The notes: a model not told the origin generated them from the letters alone. A stretch of DNA of 64,000 nucleotides from Pseudomonas pisciculturae (GCF_015461805.1 NZ_JACVZE010000002.1:372001-436000); one strand, 5' to 3'; positions 48,316-59,171 are shown, numbered from the stretch's first letter. Program-made: numbers and translations.

Positions 48316-48725
48316 AGCGCGAAGGCGCCGCCGTCTTTAGGCTGGCCTTCAACGCTGAGCAATTCCAGCTTGAGGGTCTTGCCGCCCGGCGCAGGCCAGT
48401 CGATGTGCTGGCCCACTTGCAGGCCGAGCAAAGCGCTGCCCACCGGCGCCAGGATCGAAATTTTGCCTTCGTCTGCATTGGCGTCCTTGGGGTAGACCAG
48501 GGTCAGGTGGTAATCCTTGCCACTGCTTTCTTCACGGCAATGCACGCTGGAGTTCATGGTCACGACACCTGCCGGGACTTCATCGTGGCCAACCACGTCT
48601 TCGGCGCGGTCGAGTTCGGCTTGCAACGCTTCAACGCCGGGAAACTCATCGCCCAGGCGGTCGATCAATTGCTCCAGACGCTGCACGTCGAGGCGGGTGA
48701 GGATGATAGACGGTGCGGTGGTCAT
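48312..48725 (-). CDS. rnk: Regulator of nucleoside diphosphate kinase Rnk
   Basis: 137-residue GreA/GreB-like protein that binds RNA polymerase. Short N-terminal coiled coil (LEQLIDRLGDEFPG, EALQAELDRAEDVV) and C-terminal FKBP-like domain (YPKDANADEGKISILAPVGSAL, split at the turn). The coiled coil is much shorter than in GreA, as known for Rnk. Confidence 0.93.
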   Translation of the reverse strand: MTTAPSIILTRLDVQRLEQLIDRLGDEFPGVEALQAELDRAEDVVGHDEVPAGVVTMNSSVHCREESSGKDYHLTLVYPKDANADEGKISILAPVGSALLGLQVGQHIDWPAPGGKTLKLELLSVEGQPKDGGAFAL

Positions 48726-48751
48726 GATTCAGGCAGACTCCTTTTTTCTGC

Positions 48752-48791
48752 ACAAAAAAGCAAAACCCCGCCAGAAAAAGGCGGGGTTCTC
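48752..48791 (-). terminator. Rho-independent terminator of the cyaY-DUF1289 pair
   Basis: Stem AACCCCGCC/GGCGGGGTT around a seven-base A-rich loop; on the minus strand it is followed by TTTGCTTTTTT. It separates this pair from rnk. Confidence 0.85.
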
Positions 48792-48856
48792 ACGGGCCTC
48801 GATGAATTGAGGCGTAGCCGGACACTACCACAGCGTCACAAATAAACAAGACGACC

Positions 48857-49078
48857 TCAGGCGCGCGCCCTGCGCTGTTCGGCCTCGGTGCAGATCACCC
48901 GGCGCCGTGCATCGTCGGCGGAGCGCCATTCCCGGATGTCTTCCACATGACGAAAGCATCCGAGGCAGACTTTTTGCTCGTCCAGGCGACACAAACTGAT
49001 ACAAGGTGACGGCACTGCCGGGCTGACATTACTGAACAGCGGCTTGGGCGGACGTACTGGTGCAGGCTGGCTCACCAT
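48857..49078 (-). CDS. DUF1289 domain protein
   Basis: 73-residue protein with the family Cys pattern PSPCISLCRLDEQKVCLGCFR, four cysteines that probably bind a metal. Its start overlaps the cyaY stop, so it is coupled to the iron-donor gene; a link to iron or Fe-S handling is an inference from that coupling. Confidence 0.88.
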   Translation of the reverse strand: MVSQPAPVRPPKPLFSNVSPAVPSPCISLCRLDEQKVCLGCFRHVEDIREWRSADDARRRVICTEAEQRRARA

Positions 49079-49410
49079 CAGATCTCGTCGAAATCCAGGT
49101 CAGCGCCGGTGTATTCGCTGACCAGGCGCGCGAGCATTTCACCGAGTAGCTCTTCGCTCTTGTCGCACTGCCATTTGCCACTTTCTTCGTCGTAGTCAAA
49201 ATGCACGCCACCGGAACGCGCTGCCAGCCACAGCTGACGCAGCGGTTCCTGGCGACTGAAGATCAACTGCTGGCCGCTTTCGAACTTGACGGTCAACACG
49301 CCGGCCGAGTTTTCCAGGTCCACGTCCAAGCCGCTGTCATCGAAAATATCTTCCAGCGCTTGCTGGGTCGCATCCACCAGGTCGTGAAAACGGGCTTCGG
49401 TCAAACTCAT
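49078..49410 (-). CDS. cyaY: Frataxin-like iron donor CyaY
   Basis: 110-residue acidic frataxin homologue that regulates Fe-S cluster assembly. N-terminal helix FHDLVDATQQALEDIFDD with acidic iron-binding face, then VLTVKFESGQQLIFSRQEPLRQLWLA and HFDYDEESGKW. Divergent from lppL, an arrangement kept across Pseudomonas. Confidence 0.95.
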   Translation of the reverse strand: MSLTEARFHDLVDATQQALEDIFDDSGLDVDLENSAGVLTVKFESGQQLIFSRQEPLRQLWLAARSGGVHFDYDEESGKWQCDKSEELLGEMLARLVSEYTGADLDFDEI

Positions 49411-49648
49411 TGTGGCAACCTCAAAAGTGTCTGGTTTTGCTCAAGCGCCGCACGATACGGGCGAGCCCGGCCGATTGCAAAGGATACCGATTTCATCACG
49501 ATTGGCGGTATGAAATATCCCCAACCAGCGTAGCCCGCTTCCAGGCTGTCTCGGCAAAGCCCCGCTGGACGGGTATTCCAGCGCATAGGCAAGCTGGCGG
49601 GTGGTCGGTATACTCGGGCGCAATTAATGCATATTCAAGGATTTCGCC

Positions 49649-49816
49649 ATGAAGCGCCTGATCTCTTCCCTTGCTGCGCTCGTCGCGGTCGCTTGCCTCG
49701 TTAGTGCCTGTGGTCAAAAAGGCCCGCTGTACCTGCCCGATGACAGCAAAGACCCGAATGAACAGGCGCAATCGTCGCAAAAGCCTGCCAAAGCGCACAA
49801 GCACGACACCTACTAA
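49649..49816 (+). CDS. lppL: Small lipoprotein LppL
   Basis: 55-residue lipoprotein, below the size found by most automatic calls. [20 protein letters not shown] is the signal sequence with lipobox VSAC (Cys 21), followed by [11 protein letters not shown], the classic LptM/YifL signature, and a hydrophilic Lys/Gln-rich tail. LptM in E. coli assists maturation of the LPS translocon LptD (established); the same role is likely here. It is the first gene of lppL-lysA-dapF, 9 bases before lysA. Confidence 0.93.
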   Translation: MKRLISSLAALVAVACLVSACGQKGPLYLPDDSKDPNEQAQSSQKPAKAHKHDTY

Positions 49817-49825
49817 GGGAAATTC

Positions 49826-51073
49826 ATGGACGCTTTTAACTACCGGGACGGCGAGCTGTTCGCGGAAGGCGTGGCCTTGTCCGCGATTGCCGAGCGCTTT
49901 GGCACCCCGACCTACGTGTACTCCCGTGCGCACATCGAAGCCCAATACCGCAGCTTTGCCGACGCGCTGGAAGGCACGCCGAGCCTGGTGTGCTATGCCG
50001 TCAAGGCCAACTCCAACCTGGGTGTACTCAATGTCCTGGCGCGCCTGGGCGCTGGTTTCGACATCGTCTCCCGTGGCGAGCTGGAGCGGGTACTGGCCGC
50101 TGGTGGCCAGGCTGACAAGATCGTGTTCTCCGGCGTCGGCAAGAGCCGCGAAGATATGCGCCGCGCCCTCGAAGTCGGCGTGCACTGCTTCAATGTCGAG
50201 TCCACCGACGAGTTGGAACGCCTGCAGGTAGTCGCCGCCGAGATGGGTGTTCGCGCGCCGATTTCCCTGCGCGTCAACCCGGACGTCGACGCCGGCACCC
50301 ACCCGTACATTTCCACCGGTCTCAAAGAGAACAAGTTCGGCATCGCCATTGCCGACGCCGAGGACGTGTACATCCGCGCCGCCCAACTGCCAAACCTGGA
50401 AGTGCTGGGCGTCGACTGCCATATCGGCTCGCAACTGACCACCCTGCCGCCATTCCTCGATGCCCTCGACCGCCTGCTGGCGCTGATCGACCGCCTTGGC
50501 GAGTGCGGCATCTACCTGCATCACATCGACCTCGGTGGTGGTGTGGGCGTGCGTTATCGCGATGAAGAGCCGCCGCAGATCGCCGACTACATCAAAGCCG
50601 TGCGCGAGCGCATCGAAGGCCGTGGCTTGGCGCTGATGTTCGAGCCGGGCCGTTATATCGTCGCCAACGCCGGCGTACTGCTGACCCAGGTCGAGTACCT
50701 CAAGCACACCGAGCACAAGGATTTCGCCATTGTCGATGCGGCAATGAACGACCTGATCCGCCCGGCGCTGTACCAGGCCTGGATGAACGTCACCGCCGTA
50801 ACACCTCGTAATAGCGAAGCCCGCGCCTACGACATCGTCGGCCCGATTTGCGAGACCGGCGACTTCCTGGCCAAGGACCGTCAGCTTGCCCTGGAAGAAG
50901 GCGATCTGCTGGCCGTGCATTCGGCCGGTGCCTATGGGTTTGTCATGAGTTCCAACTACAACACCCGCGGTCGTGCCGCCGAGGTGCTGGTGGACGGTGA
51001 TCAAGCGTTTGAAGTGCGTCGCCGTGAGACGGTAGCCGAGTTGTATGCTGGCGAAAGCCTGCTGCCGGAGTAA
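49826..51073 (+). CDS. lysA: Diaminopimelate decarboxylase LysA
   Basis: 415-residue PLP enzyme that makes lysine from meso-diaminopimelate. The Schiff-base Lys is in [10 protein letters not shown] near residue 60, the PLP-phosphate glycine loop in [11 protein letters not shown], the catalytic Cys in GPICETGDF and the dimer Tyr in [14 protein letters not shown]. It pairs with dapF downstream, which makes its substrate. Confidence 0.98.
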   Translation: MDAFNYRDGELFAEGVALSAIAERFGTPTYVYSRAHIEAQYRSFADALEGTPSLVCYAVKANSNLGVLNVLARLGAGFDIVSRGELERVLAAGGQADKIVFSGVGKSREDMRRALEVGVHCFNVESTDELERLQVVAAEMGVRAPISLRVNPDVDAGTHPYISTGLKENKFGIAIADAEDVYIRAAQLPNLEVLGVDCHIGSQLTTLPPFLDALDRLLALIDRLGECGIYLHHIDLGGGVGVRYRDEEPPQIADYIKAVRERIEGRGLALMFEPGRYIVANAGVLLTQVEYLKHTEHKDFAIVDAAMNDLIRPALYQAWMNVTAVTPRNSEARAYDIVGPICETGDFLAKDRQLALEEGDLLAVHSAGAYGFVMSSNYNTRGRAAEVLVDGDQAFEVRRRETVAELYAGESLLPE

Positions 51074-51076
51074 GCC

Positions 51077-51907
51077 ATGCTGCTGCGTTTTACCAAGATG
51101 CACGGGCTGGGCAATGATTTCATGGTCCTGGACCTGGTCAGCCAGCACGCGCACATTCTGCCCAAGCACGCCAAACAGTGGGGCGACCGACACACCGGCA
51201 TTGGTTTTGACCAGTTGCTGATCGTTGAGGCGCCGAGCAACCCGGAGGTGGATTTCCGTTACAGGATCTTCAACTCCGACGGTTCGGAAGTTGAGCAGTG
51301 CGGCAACGGTGCGCGCTGCTTTGCGCGCTTTGTGCTGGACAAGCGCCTGACCGCCAAGCGCCAGATCCGCGTCGAGACCAAGAGCGGCGTGATCGAACTG
51401 GACATCCGCAACGACGGCCAGATCAGCGTCAATATGGGCGCGCCACGCCTGGTGCCGGCGGACATTCCGTTCCAGGCCACCGAGCAGGCCACCAGCTACG
51501 CAGTTGACGTTGATGGCCAGGTCATCGACCTTGCAGCCGTGTCCATGGGCAACCCCCATGCGGTGCTGCGGGTAACCGACATCAACAACGCGCCCGTGCA
51601 TGAACTGGGGCCGAAAATCGAACACCACCCGCGCTTCCCGGCACGGGTCAATGTGGGTTTCCTGCAGGTGATCGACCGTTCCCGCGCACAATTGCGCGTA
51701 TGGGAACGCGGCGCTGGCGAGACCCAGGCTTGCGGTACCGGCGCTTGCGCCGCTGCCGTGGCCGCGATCAGCCAAGGGTGGATGGATTCGCCGCTGCTGA
51801 TCGACCTGCCCGGTGGACGCTTGTCCATCGAATGGGCAGGCCCTGGCCACCCGGTGCTGATGACCGGGCCGGCCTCGCGTGTATACGAAGGACAGGTCCG
51901 TCTATGA
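51077..51907 (+). CDS. dapF: Diaminopimelate epimerase DapF
   Basis: 276-residue cofactor-free racemase that converts LL- to meso-diaminopimelate for lysine and peptidoglycan. The two catalytic cysteines are in [13 protein letters not shown] and [13 protein letters not shown]-terminus [15 protein letters not shown] is diagnostic. It starts three bases after lysA. Confidence 0.98.
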   Translation: MLLRFTKMHGLGNDFMVLDLVSQHAHILPKHAKQWGDRHTGIGFDQLLIVEAPSNPEVDFRYRIFNSDGSEVEQCGNGARCFARFVLDKRLTAKRQIRVETKSGVIELDIRNDGQISVNMGAPRLVPADIPFQATEQATSYAVDVDGQVIDLAAVSMGNPHAVLRVTDINNAPVHELGPKIEHHPRFPARVNVGFLQVIDRSRAQLRVWERGAGETQACGTGACAAAVAAISQGWMDSPLLIDLPGGRLSIEWAGPGHPVLMTGPASRVYEGQVRL

Positions 51908-51920
51908 GTGAGCCAAGCTA

Positions 51921-52637
51921 ATGACCGATAAGCCTCAAGTACCCGCAGAAGCGTCCCCGAGTGAAAGTCTGGAGGCCGCTGCCGTCGCGGCGTACCTTGA
52001 GGCTAATCCGGACTTCTTCGTCGAACACGAAGAACTGCTGCCGGCCCTGCGCATACCCCACCAGCGCGGCGATACCGTGTCGCTGGTGGAGCGGCAGATG
52101 AAGATCCTGCGTGAGCGCAATATCGAAATGCGCCACAAGCTCTCGCACTTGATGGACGTGGCCCGTGACAACGACCGCCTGTTTGACAAGACCCGACGCC
52201 TGATCCTGGCACTGATGGATGCCACCAGCCTGGAAGAAACGGTGATCGCCGTAGAAGACAGCCTGCGCCAGGACTTCCAGGTGCCCTTTGTGAGCCTGAT
52301 CCTGTTCAGCGACAACCCGATGCCGGTGGGTCGTTGGGTCAGCGGCAGCGAGGCGCAGACCGCCATTGGCGGCCTGCTGTCCGAAGGCAAGACCATCAGC
52401 GGCACATTGCGTGAGCATGAACTGGATTTCCTGTTTGGTGCCGAACAACGCAAGCAGATCGGCTCCACCGCCGTGGTTGCCCTCAGCCATCAAGGCCTGC
52501 ATGGCGTGCTGGCCATCGCCAGTCGCGACCCTGCGCATTACAAAAGCTCGGTCGGTACGCTGTTCCTGACCTACATCGCCGAAGTACTGGGCCGCGTGCT
52601 GCCGCGCTTCACCACCGCCCTGCGCGCGGTGCGCTAG
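51921..52637 (+). CDS. DUF484 (GAF-like) family protein
   Basis: 238-residue cytosolic protein. N-terminal [26 protein letters not shown], a coiled-coil segment ([20 protein letters not shown]), then a GAF-like domain (about 95-230). It lies between dapF and xerC, the order also known in E. coli (yigA). Function unknown; coupling suggests a link with XerC. Confidence 0.9.
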
Positions 52638-52639
52638 CC

Positions 52640-53539
52640 ATGGAACGGCAACTGGACGCCTATTGTGCGCACCTGCGCAATGAGCGCCAGGTGTCGCCCC
52701 ATACGCTGGAAGCCTACCGGCGAGACTTGAACAAGGTTCTGGCCTACTGCGAAAAGCAACAGATCAGCAGTTGGAAAGCCCTGGATATCCAGAGCCTGCG
52801 CAGCCTGATTGCGCGCCTGCACCAGGCGGGTCAGTCGTCACGCAGCCTGTCGCGCCTGCTCTCGGCGGTGCGCGGCCTCTATCACTACCTGAACCGCGAA
52901 GGCCTGTGTGATCACGACCCGGCCAACGGCCTGTCGCCGCCCAAAGGCGAGCGGCGCCTGCCCAAGACCCTGGACACCGACCGCGCCCTGCAACTGCTGG
53001 ACGGCGCCGTCGAGGACGACTTCCTGGCCCATCGCGACCAGGCGATTCTTGAGCTGTTCTACTCCTCGGGCCTGCGCCTGTCAGAACTGACCGGCCTGAA
53101 CCTCGACCAACTGGATCTGGCGGACGGCCTGGTACAAGTACTCGGCAAGGGCAGCAAAACCCGCGTTCTGCCGGTGGGCAGGAAGGCTCGGGAAGCCCTG
53201 CAACTGTGGCTGCCGCTACGGCTTTTAACCAACCCGGCGGACGATGCGGTGTTTGTCAGCCAGCAAGGCCGGCGCCTGGGGCCACGGGCCATCCAGGTGC
53301 GAGTCAAGGCCGCCGGCGAGCGCGAACTGGGGCAAAACCTGCACCCGCACATGCTGCGGCACTCCTTTGCCAGCCACATGCTGGAGTCCTCCCAGGACCT
53401 GCGCGCCGTGCAAGAGCTGCTCGGTCACTCCGATATCAAGACCACGCAAATCTATACCCATCTGGATTTCCAACACCTGGCAACGGTGTACGACAGCGCC
53501 CATCCACGGGCCAAACGCATCAAGGGCGGCGACTCATGA
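52640..53539 (+). CDS. xerC: Site-specific tyrosine recombinase XerC
   Basis: 299-residue recombinase that with XerD resolves chromosome dimers at dif. N-terminal SAM-like domain ([22 protein letters not shown]; first 90 residues) and catalytic domain with the Arg of [24 protein letters not shown] with His-Arg pair, LLGHSD, and the Tyr nucleophile in [12 protein letters not shown]. This is the housekeeping enzyme and not a phage integrase: length and position match sss/xerC of P. aeruginosa. Confidence 0.96.
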
Positions 53540-54231
53540 GTATCAAGCTGATCACCTTCGACCTGGACGACACGCTCTGGGACAACGTACCCGTCATCAT
53601 CAGCGCCGAAGCGTCGATGCGCGAATGGCTGACGGTTAACGCCGCCAAAGTCGGCGACTTGCCGCTGGAGCATTTCGCCAGCCTGCGCCTGCAAGTGCTG
53701 GAGCGTCATCCCGAACTCAAGCATCGCATCAGCCTCTTGCGCCACCGGGTGTTGACCCACGCGTTTGAAGAAGCGGGTTATCCACAGCCCGAAGCCACAG
53801 AAATGGCGGACGTGTGCTTCGAAGCGTTCATCCATGCGCGGCACCAACTCACGCCATTCCCTGAAGCCGAGCCGATGCTTCAAGCACTGCGCCAGCACTT
53901 TTTGCTGGGCGTGATCACCAACGGCAATGCCGATGTGCAGCGCGTTGGCCTGGCGCACTACTTCCACTTCGCCCTGCGGGCTGAAGACATCGGCATCGCC
54001 AAGCCAGACGCGCGTTTGTTTCAAGAAGCGTTGCAGCGCGGCGGGGTGGATGCCAGTGAAGCGGTGCATGTTGGCGATCATCCCGGGGACGACATTGCCG
54101 GGGCGCAGCAGGCGGGGTTGCGGGCGGTGTGGTTTAACCCGACGGGCAAGGTGTGGGATGCGGCAAAGCGCCCGGATGCCGAGGTTCAAAGCCTGACGGA
54201 GCTGCCAGAACTGCTCCGCAGCTGGCAGTAA
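53536..54231 (+). CDS. HAD-superfamily hydrolase (YigB-like)
   Basis: 231-residue phosphatase of the HAD superfamily. Motif [10 protein letters not shown] near residue 9, motif II in [10 protein letters not shown], motif III Lys in [12 protein letters not shown] and motif [23 protein letters not shown] overlap with xerC. The same pair xerC-yigB occurs in E. coli, where YigB dephosphorylates FMN; the substrate here is inferred. Confidence 0.92.
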
Positions 54232-54287
54232 CACGATAGAGGCAACACATTTGATTGGTGGTGATCTGAAAGAATATGTCCCAGACA

Positions 54288-54320
54288 TGAAAAAGCCCGC
54301 AGCGACGGCGGGCTTTTTCT
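54288..54320. terminator. Terminator between HAD gene and sutA
   Basis: Stem AAAAGCCCGC/GCGGGCTTTT with a seven-base loop and flanking A and T runs; serves both convergent genes. Confidence 0.9.
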
Positions 54321-54339
54321 TACAAGCAGGTGGCTGACC

Positions 54340-54675
54340 TCAAATAGGTCGGCTGCCGTACTTGTTATCCGGCTTCTTCGGTGGGTCTGCCACCACGTTA
54401 GCCTCGACTTCCTGCACTTTGCCGCCTTTAGCGAGGAACTCTTCCATCGCACGGGCCAGCGCATCGCGCTCTTTGTTCTTGGCTTCAACACTCGGCAGTT
54501 CGTCTACCGACACCGCAGCCTTGGCTTTGCCTTTGGCTTTGGGGGCTGCATCGTCGCCGCCACTGTCGTCGGCCTCGTCAGCACTGTCGTCAACCGCCGC
54601 TGCGTCAAGGCTATCTTCGGCCTCGTCGTCATCACCTACTTCGAGGTCGTCGTTTTCCAGATCATCGTCGCTCAT
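54340..54675 (-). CDS. sutA: RNA-polymerase-binding regulator SutA
   Basis: 111-residue, strongly acidic protein. Residues 1-45 are almost only Asp, Glu, Ser and Ala (intrinsically disordered), then a Lys-rich patch (PKAKGKAKAA), a predicted helix (NKERDALARAMEEFLAKGGKV) and a disordered tail. This matches SutA, which in P. aeruginosa binds RNA polymerase and supports transcription during slow growth (established). Located near amtB as there. Confidence 0.85.
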   Translation of the reverse strand: MSDDDLENDDLEVGDDDEAEDSLDAAAVDDSADEADDSGGDDAAPKAKGKAKAAVSVDELPSVEAKNKERDALARAMEEFLAKGGKVQEVEANVVADPPKKPDNKYGSRPI

Positions 54676-55028
54676 GTTCTACCTCATGACTTGCGAAAAG
54701 CAGATTAGTTATAGCCCAGCTTCATCCTCTGTCGAGGCCGCCGGAAAAAAATCAACATCCACCGGATAACCAGTGGCTTATGCCCCATCACCGTGCAAGA
54801 TGGTGAGGACTTCACAAGCACCCTCCTGATGAAGGTGCTCGCCCGGATAAATACAATTTTGCGCCCATCGGCGCGCATTCTAGCGCGCTCTGGGAAAAAA
54901 CAAAGTGTCGAATACGCCTACATGCCTGTAAGACATTCGCAGGGTCAAAAGTGCCGCGTGCTTCCCATCACAAACCCTGGGCAAAAACCGGTACAGCTTT
55001 CAAACACTGACAAACACCAGACAAAAAA
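54676..55028. other. sutA upstream region with long leader
   Basis: 353 bases without a gene. On the minus strand a candidate -10 TAGAAT (54877-54882) with CTTTGT at 54900-54905 and 17-base spacing would give a leader near 190 bases. Within it are hairpins CACCGTGCAAGATGGTG (54791-54807) and AGCACC...GGTGCT (about 54818-54841). Confidence 0.4.
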
Positions 55029-55056
55029 ATGCCCGGCAAGCCGGGCATATTTTTTA
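55027..55056 (-). terminator. Terminator of the glnK-amtB operon
   Basis: Stem ATGCCCGG/CCGGGCAT with loop CTTG on the minus strand, followed by a run of seven T. Confidence 0.92.
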
Positions 55057-55063
55057 CGCGTTA

Positions 55064-56401
55064 TTACAAGTTGTAGCCGCGTTCGTTGTGTTGCGCCAGG
55101 TCGAGGCCGACGGCTTCTTCCTCTTCGGTCACACGCAGGCCCATGACCATGTCGAGTACCTTGAGGATGACGTAGGTAACGATGGCCGTGTAGATCACGG
55201 TGAAGCCGACACCTTTGCACTGGATCCAGACTTGCGCCGCGATGTCAGTCACGGTGCCGAAGCCGCCCAATGCAGGGGCAGCAAAGACACCCGTGAGGAT
55301 CGCACCAACGATACCGCCGATACCGTGCACGCCGAATGCGTCCAGGGAGTCGTCGTAGCCCAGCTTGCGCTTGAGGCTGGTTGCGCAGAAGAAGCAGATC
55401 ACACCGGCCACCAGGCCGATTACCAGGGCGCCCATCGGGCCCACGGTGCCGGCGGCCGGGGTAACGGCTACCAGGCCAGCCACCACGCCCGAGGCGATGC
55501 CCAGTGCACTTGGTTTACCGTGAGTGATCCACTCGGCGAACATCCAGCCCAGCGCCGCAGCAGCTGTCGCGATCTGGGTGACCAGCATCGCCATACCGGC
55601 AGTGCCGTTGGCCGCAGCAGCGGAACCGGCGTTGAAGCCGAACCAGCCGATCCACAGCATTGCCGCGCCCATCAAGGTGTAACCCAGGTTGTGCGGGGCC
55701 ATCGGGGTGGTCGGGAAGCCTTTACGCTTGCCGAGCACGATGCACGCTACCAGGCCAGCCACACCGGCGTTGATGTGCACCACGGTGCCGCCGGCGAAGT
55801 CCAGCACGCCCCAGTCCCACATCAGGCCGCCGTTGCCGCTCCAGACCATGTGCGCGATCGGCGCATAGACCAGGGTGAACCAGATAGCCATGAAGATCAG
55901 CATCGCGGAGAACTTCATGCGCTCGGCGAACGCACCGACGATCAGCGCCGGGGTAATGATGGCGAAGGTCATCTGGAAGGTGATGAACACCGCTTCCGGG
56001 AACAACGCCGCAGGCCCGGTGATGCTGGCCGGGGTCACGCCCGCCAGGAACGCCTTGCCCATGCCGCCGAAGAAGGAGTTGAAGTTGACCACACCCTGTT
56101 CCATACCGGTGGTATCGAACGCGATGCTGTAGCCGTAGACCACCCACAGGATGCTGATCAGGCCAGTGATGGCAAAGCACTGCATCATCACCGACAGAAT
56201 ATTTTTGGAGCGGACCATGCCGCCGTAGAACAGCGCCAGGCCTGGGATGGTCATGAACAGCACCAAAGCGGTGGCGGTCAGCATCCAGGCGGTGTCGCCG
56301 GAGTTGAGGACTGGAGCAGCCACTTCGTCTGCCGCCATGGCCAGGCTTGGCATTACGATGGACAACAGGGCTCCGAGCCCTGCGAATTTACGCAGAGTCA
56401 T
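55064..56401 (-). CDS. amtB: Ammonium transporter AmtB
   Basis: 445-residue inner-membrane ammonium channel with an N-terminal signal sequence (MTLRKFAGLGALLSIVMPSL) and eleven helices. Typical segments are WMLTATALVLFMTIPGLALF, DFAGGTVVHINAGVAGLVA, with the pore His, and FGVHGIGGIVGAILTGVFA with the second pore His. Start at 56401; 38 upstream in-frame codons do not fit the family. It lies 34 bases after glnK. Confidence 0.97.
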   Translation of the reverse strand: MTLRKFAGLGALLSIVMPSLAMAADEVAAPVLNSGDTAWMLTATALVLFMTIPGLALFYGGMVRSKNILSVMMQCFAITGLISILWVVYGYSIAFDTTGMEQGVVNFNSFFGGMGKAFLAGVTPASITGPAALFPEAVFITFQMTFAIITPALIVGAFAERMKFSAMLIFMAIWFTLVYAPIAHMVWSGNGGLMWDWGVLDFAGGTVVHINAGVAGLVACIVLGKRKGFPTTPMAPHNLGYTLMGAAMLWIGWFGFNAGSAAAANGTAGMAMLVTQIATAAAALGWMFAEWITHGKPSALGIASGVVAGLVAVTPAAGTVGPMGALVIGLVAGVICFFCATSLKRKLGYDDSLDAFGVHGIGGIVGAILTGVFAAPALGGFGTVTDIAAQVWIQCKGVGFTVIYTAIVTYVILKVLDMVMGLRVTEEEEAVGLDLAQHNERGYNL

Positions 56402-56435
56402 ATTGTTTTCTCCTGGGGCGTTGGGGTTTGGCGGC

Positions 56436-57195
<760 letters not shown>

Positions 57196-57459
57196 ATGCT
57201 CGCGCCCAAAGACCTCCTCGACGCCCTGAGCGGCCACGCCTCTCGCCTGTTCAGCGGCGACACCCCGCTGCCCCGCAACGAAATCGAAAGCCAGTTCAAG
57301 GCGTTGCTGCAAAGCGGCTTCAGCAAGCTCGACCTGGTGAGCCGGGAAGAGTTTGATAGCCAGATGGTGGTGTTGGCGCGTACGCGTGCGCGACTGGAGA
57401 GCCTGGAAGCGAAAGTGGCCGAGCTCGAAGCGCGCTTGACGCCGCCACCTGCTGAATAA
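57196..57459 (+). CDS. ubiK: Ubiquinone biosynthesis accessory factor UbiK (BMFP family)
   Basis: 87-residue protein that helps assemble the UbiJ-centred ubiquinone complex. Amphipathic N-terminal helix (KDLLDALSGHASRLF), FKALLQSGFSKLDLVSREEFD, and a C-terminal coiled coil (LARTRARLESLEAKVAELEA), the layout of YqiC/BMFP proteins. Confidence 0.92.
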   Translation: MLAPKDLLDALSGHASRLFSGDTPLPRNEIESQFKALLQSGFSKLDLVSREEFDSQMVVLARTRARLESLEAKVAELEARLTPPPAE

Positions 57460-57468
57460 ACGCGGTCA

Positions 57469-57499
57469 ATGTGGGAGTGGGCTTGCTCCCTCCCACATT
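57469..57499. repeat. REP palindrome
   Basis: Inverted repeat AATGTGGGAG...CTCCCACATT around TGGGCTTGCTCC, just after ubiK. Confidence 0.82.
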
Positions 57500-57612
57500 T
57501 GCCCCGTGCTGCCCTCTGGATACGTTCTGTAAAACCTCCCCGCCTCGCTCTTCCCCACCTCGTCTACCCTTGAAAAACCCGCAGGAAGCGGACCTCATTT
57601 CAAGGAACACCC

Positions 57613-59109
57613 ATGTCCCTCGCCATCGTCCACAGCCGCGCCCAGGTCGGCGTCGAAGCCCCCGCCGTCACGGTCGAAGTGCACATGGCCAACGGTCTAC
57701 CGTCCCTGACCCTGGTGGGTTTGCCGGAGACCGCCGTCAAGGAAAGCAAAGACCGCGTACGCAGCGCCATCCTCAACTGCGCGCTGCAATACCCCGCCCG
57801 GCGCATCACCCTCAATCTCGCGCCCGCCGACCTGCCCAAGGACGGCGGGCGCTTTGATTTGGCGATTGCCCTGGGGATCCTGGCCGCCAGCGTGCAGGTG
57901 CCAGCGTTGATGCTCGATGACGTGGAATGCCTGGGTGAATTGGCCTTGTCGGGGGAAGTACGGGCGGTCAAGGGTGTGCTGCCAGCGGCTCTGGCCGCGC
58001 GCAAGGCCGGACGCACCGTGATAGTGCCTCGGGCGAATGCGGAAGAAGCGTGCCTGGCATCGGGGTTGAAGGTGATTGCGGTGGACCACCTGCTCCAGGT
58101 CGTGGCGCACCTGAATGGGCATCAGCCCATCGAGCCTTACAAGTCCGATGGCTTGCTGTATTTGAATAAGCCTTACCCAGACTTAAGCGAAGTACAGGGC
58201 CAACTCGCCGCCAAGCGCGCATTGCTGATTGCGGCAGCGGGCGCCCATAACTTGCTGTTCAGCGGGCCACCGGGAACGGGCAAGACCCTGCTCGCCAGCC
58301 GCCTGCCGGGTTTACTGCCGCCGCTGAGCGAACAGGAGGCCCTTGAGGTAGCGGCGATTCAGTCGGTGGTCAGCCTGGCGCCGCTGAGCCATTGGCCGCA
58401 CCGACCTTTCCGACAGCCACATCATTCGGCATCAGGCCCCGCATTGGTGGGCGGCGGGTCAAAGCCACAGCCTGGGGAAATCACCCTGGCGCATCACGGT
58501 GTGCTGTTTTTGGACGAGTTGCCGGAGTTTGATCGCAAGGTCCTGGAGGTACTGCGTGAGCCCCTGGAGTCAGGGCATATCGTGATTTCCCGCGCCCGCG
58601 ACCGGGTGAGTTTCCCGGCGCGTTTCCAATTGGTGGCGGCGATGAACCCCTGCCCTTGCGGCTACATGGGTGAACCCAGCGGGCGCTGTCGCTGTACGCC
58701 GGAGCAGATTCAACGCTACCGCAATAAACTCTCAGGGCCGCTGCTGGACCGAATCGATCTGCACCTGACCGTTGCGCGAGAGAGCACTGCACTGAGTCCG
58801 ACACAGCAGCCCGGTGACAGTACCGCCACTGCATCGGCGCAGGTCGCCGATGCTCGCGAACGCCAGCAACGGCGCCAGGGTTGTGCCAATGCGTTTCTGG
58901 ATCTGCCGGGCTTACGCGAGCACTGCCGGCTGTCGAAGGTCGATGAAGGCTGGCTGGAGACTGCGTGCGAGCGGCTGACGCTGTCGCTAAGGGCCGCGCA
59001 TCGTCTTTTGAAGGTGGCGCGTACGTTGGCGGATCTGGAGCAGACAAACTCGATCGCTCGCCATCATCTGCAAGAGGCCCTGCAATACCGGCCGGCCGCG
59101 ATCACTTGA
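57613..59109 (+). CDS. comM: YifB/ComM-family AAA+ helicase
   Basis: 498-residue Mg-chelatase-like AAA+ protein; ComM is a branch-migration helicase that extends recombination during natural transformation (established in Vibrio and Acinetobacter). N-terminal Lon-like domain (VHSRAQVGVEAPAVTVEVHM and GLPETAVKESKDRVRSA), Walker A SGPPGTGKT near residue 220, Walker B LFLDELPEF, four-Cys region NPCPCGYMGEPSGRCRCTP and a C-terminal helical domain. Widespread also in bacteria not known to be competent. Confidence 0.94.
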   Translation: MSLAIVHSRAQVGVEAPAVTVEVHMANGLPSLTLVGLPETAVKESKDRVRSAILNCALQYPARRITLNLAPADLPKDGGRFDLAIALGILAASVQVPALMLDDVECLGELALSGEVRAVKGVLPAALAARKAGRTVIVPRANAEEACLASGLKVIAVDHLLQVVAHLNGHQPIEPYKSDGLLYLNKPYPDLSEVQGQLAAKRALLIAAAGAHNLLFSGPPGTGKTLLASRLPGLLPPLSEQEALEVAAIQSVVSLAPLSHWPHRPFRQPHHSASGPALVGGGSKPQPGEITLAHHGVLFLDELPEFDRKVLEVLREPLESGHIVISRARDRVSFPARFQLVAAMNPCPCGYMGEPSGRCRCTPEQIQRYRNKLSGPLLDRIDLHLTVARESTALSPTQQPGDSTATASAQVADARERQQRRQGCANAFLDLPGLREHCRLSKVDEGWLETACERLTLSLRAAHRLLKVARTLADLEQTNSIARHHLQEALQYRPAAIT

Positions 59110-59124
59110 GCCTGGTGGAGATTC

Positions 59125-59158
59125 AAATGTGGGAGGGGTCTTGCCCCCTCCCACATTT
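59125..59158. repeat. REP palindrome
   Basis: AAATGTGGGAGGGG...CCCCTCCCACATTT around TCTTGC, between the convergent comM and chemoreceptor genes. Confidence 0.85.
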
Positions 59159-59171
59159 GAAATGCAGCGTG

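Noticed and set aside
49496..51850. 784-codon frame antisense to lysA and dapF
   Set aside because: High-G+C shadow of two certain genes. Rich in His, Gln and Arg with no domain.
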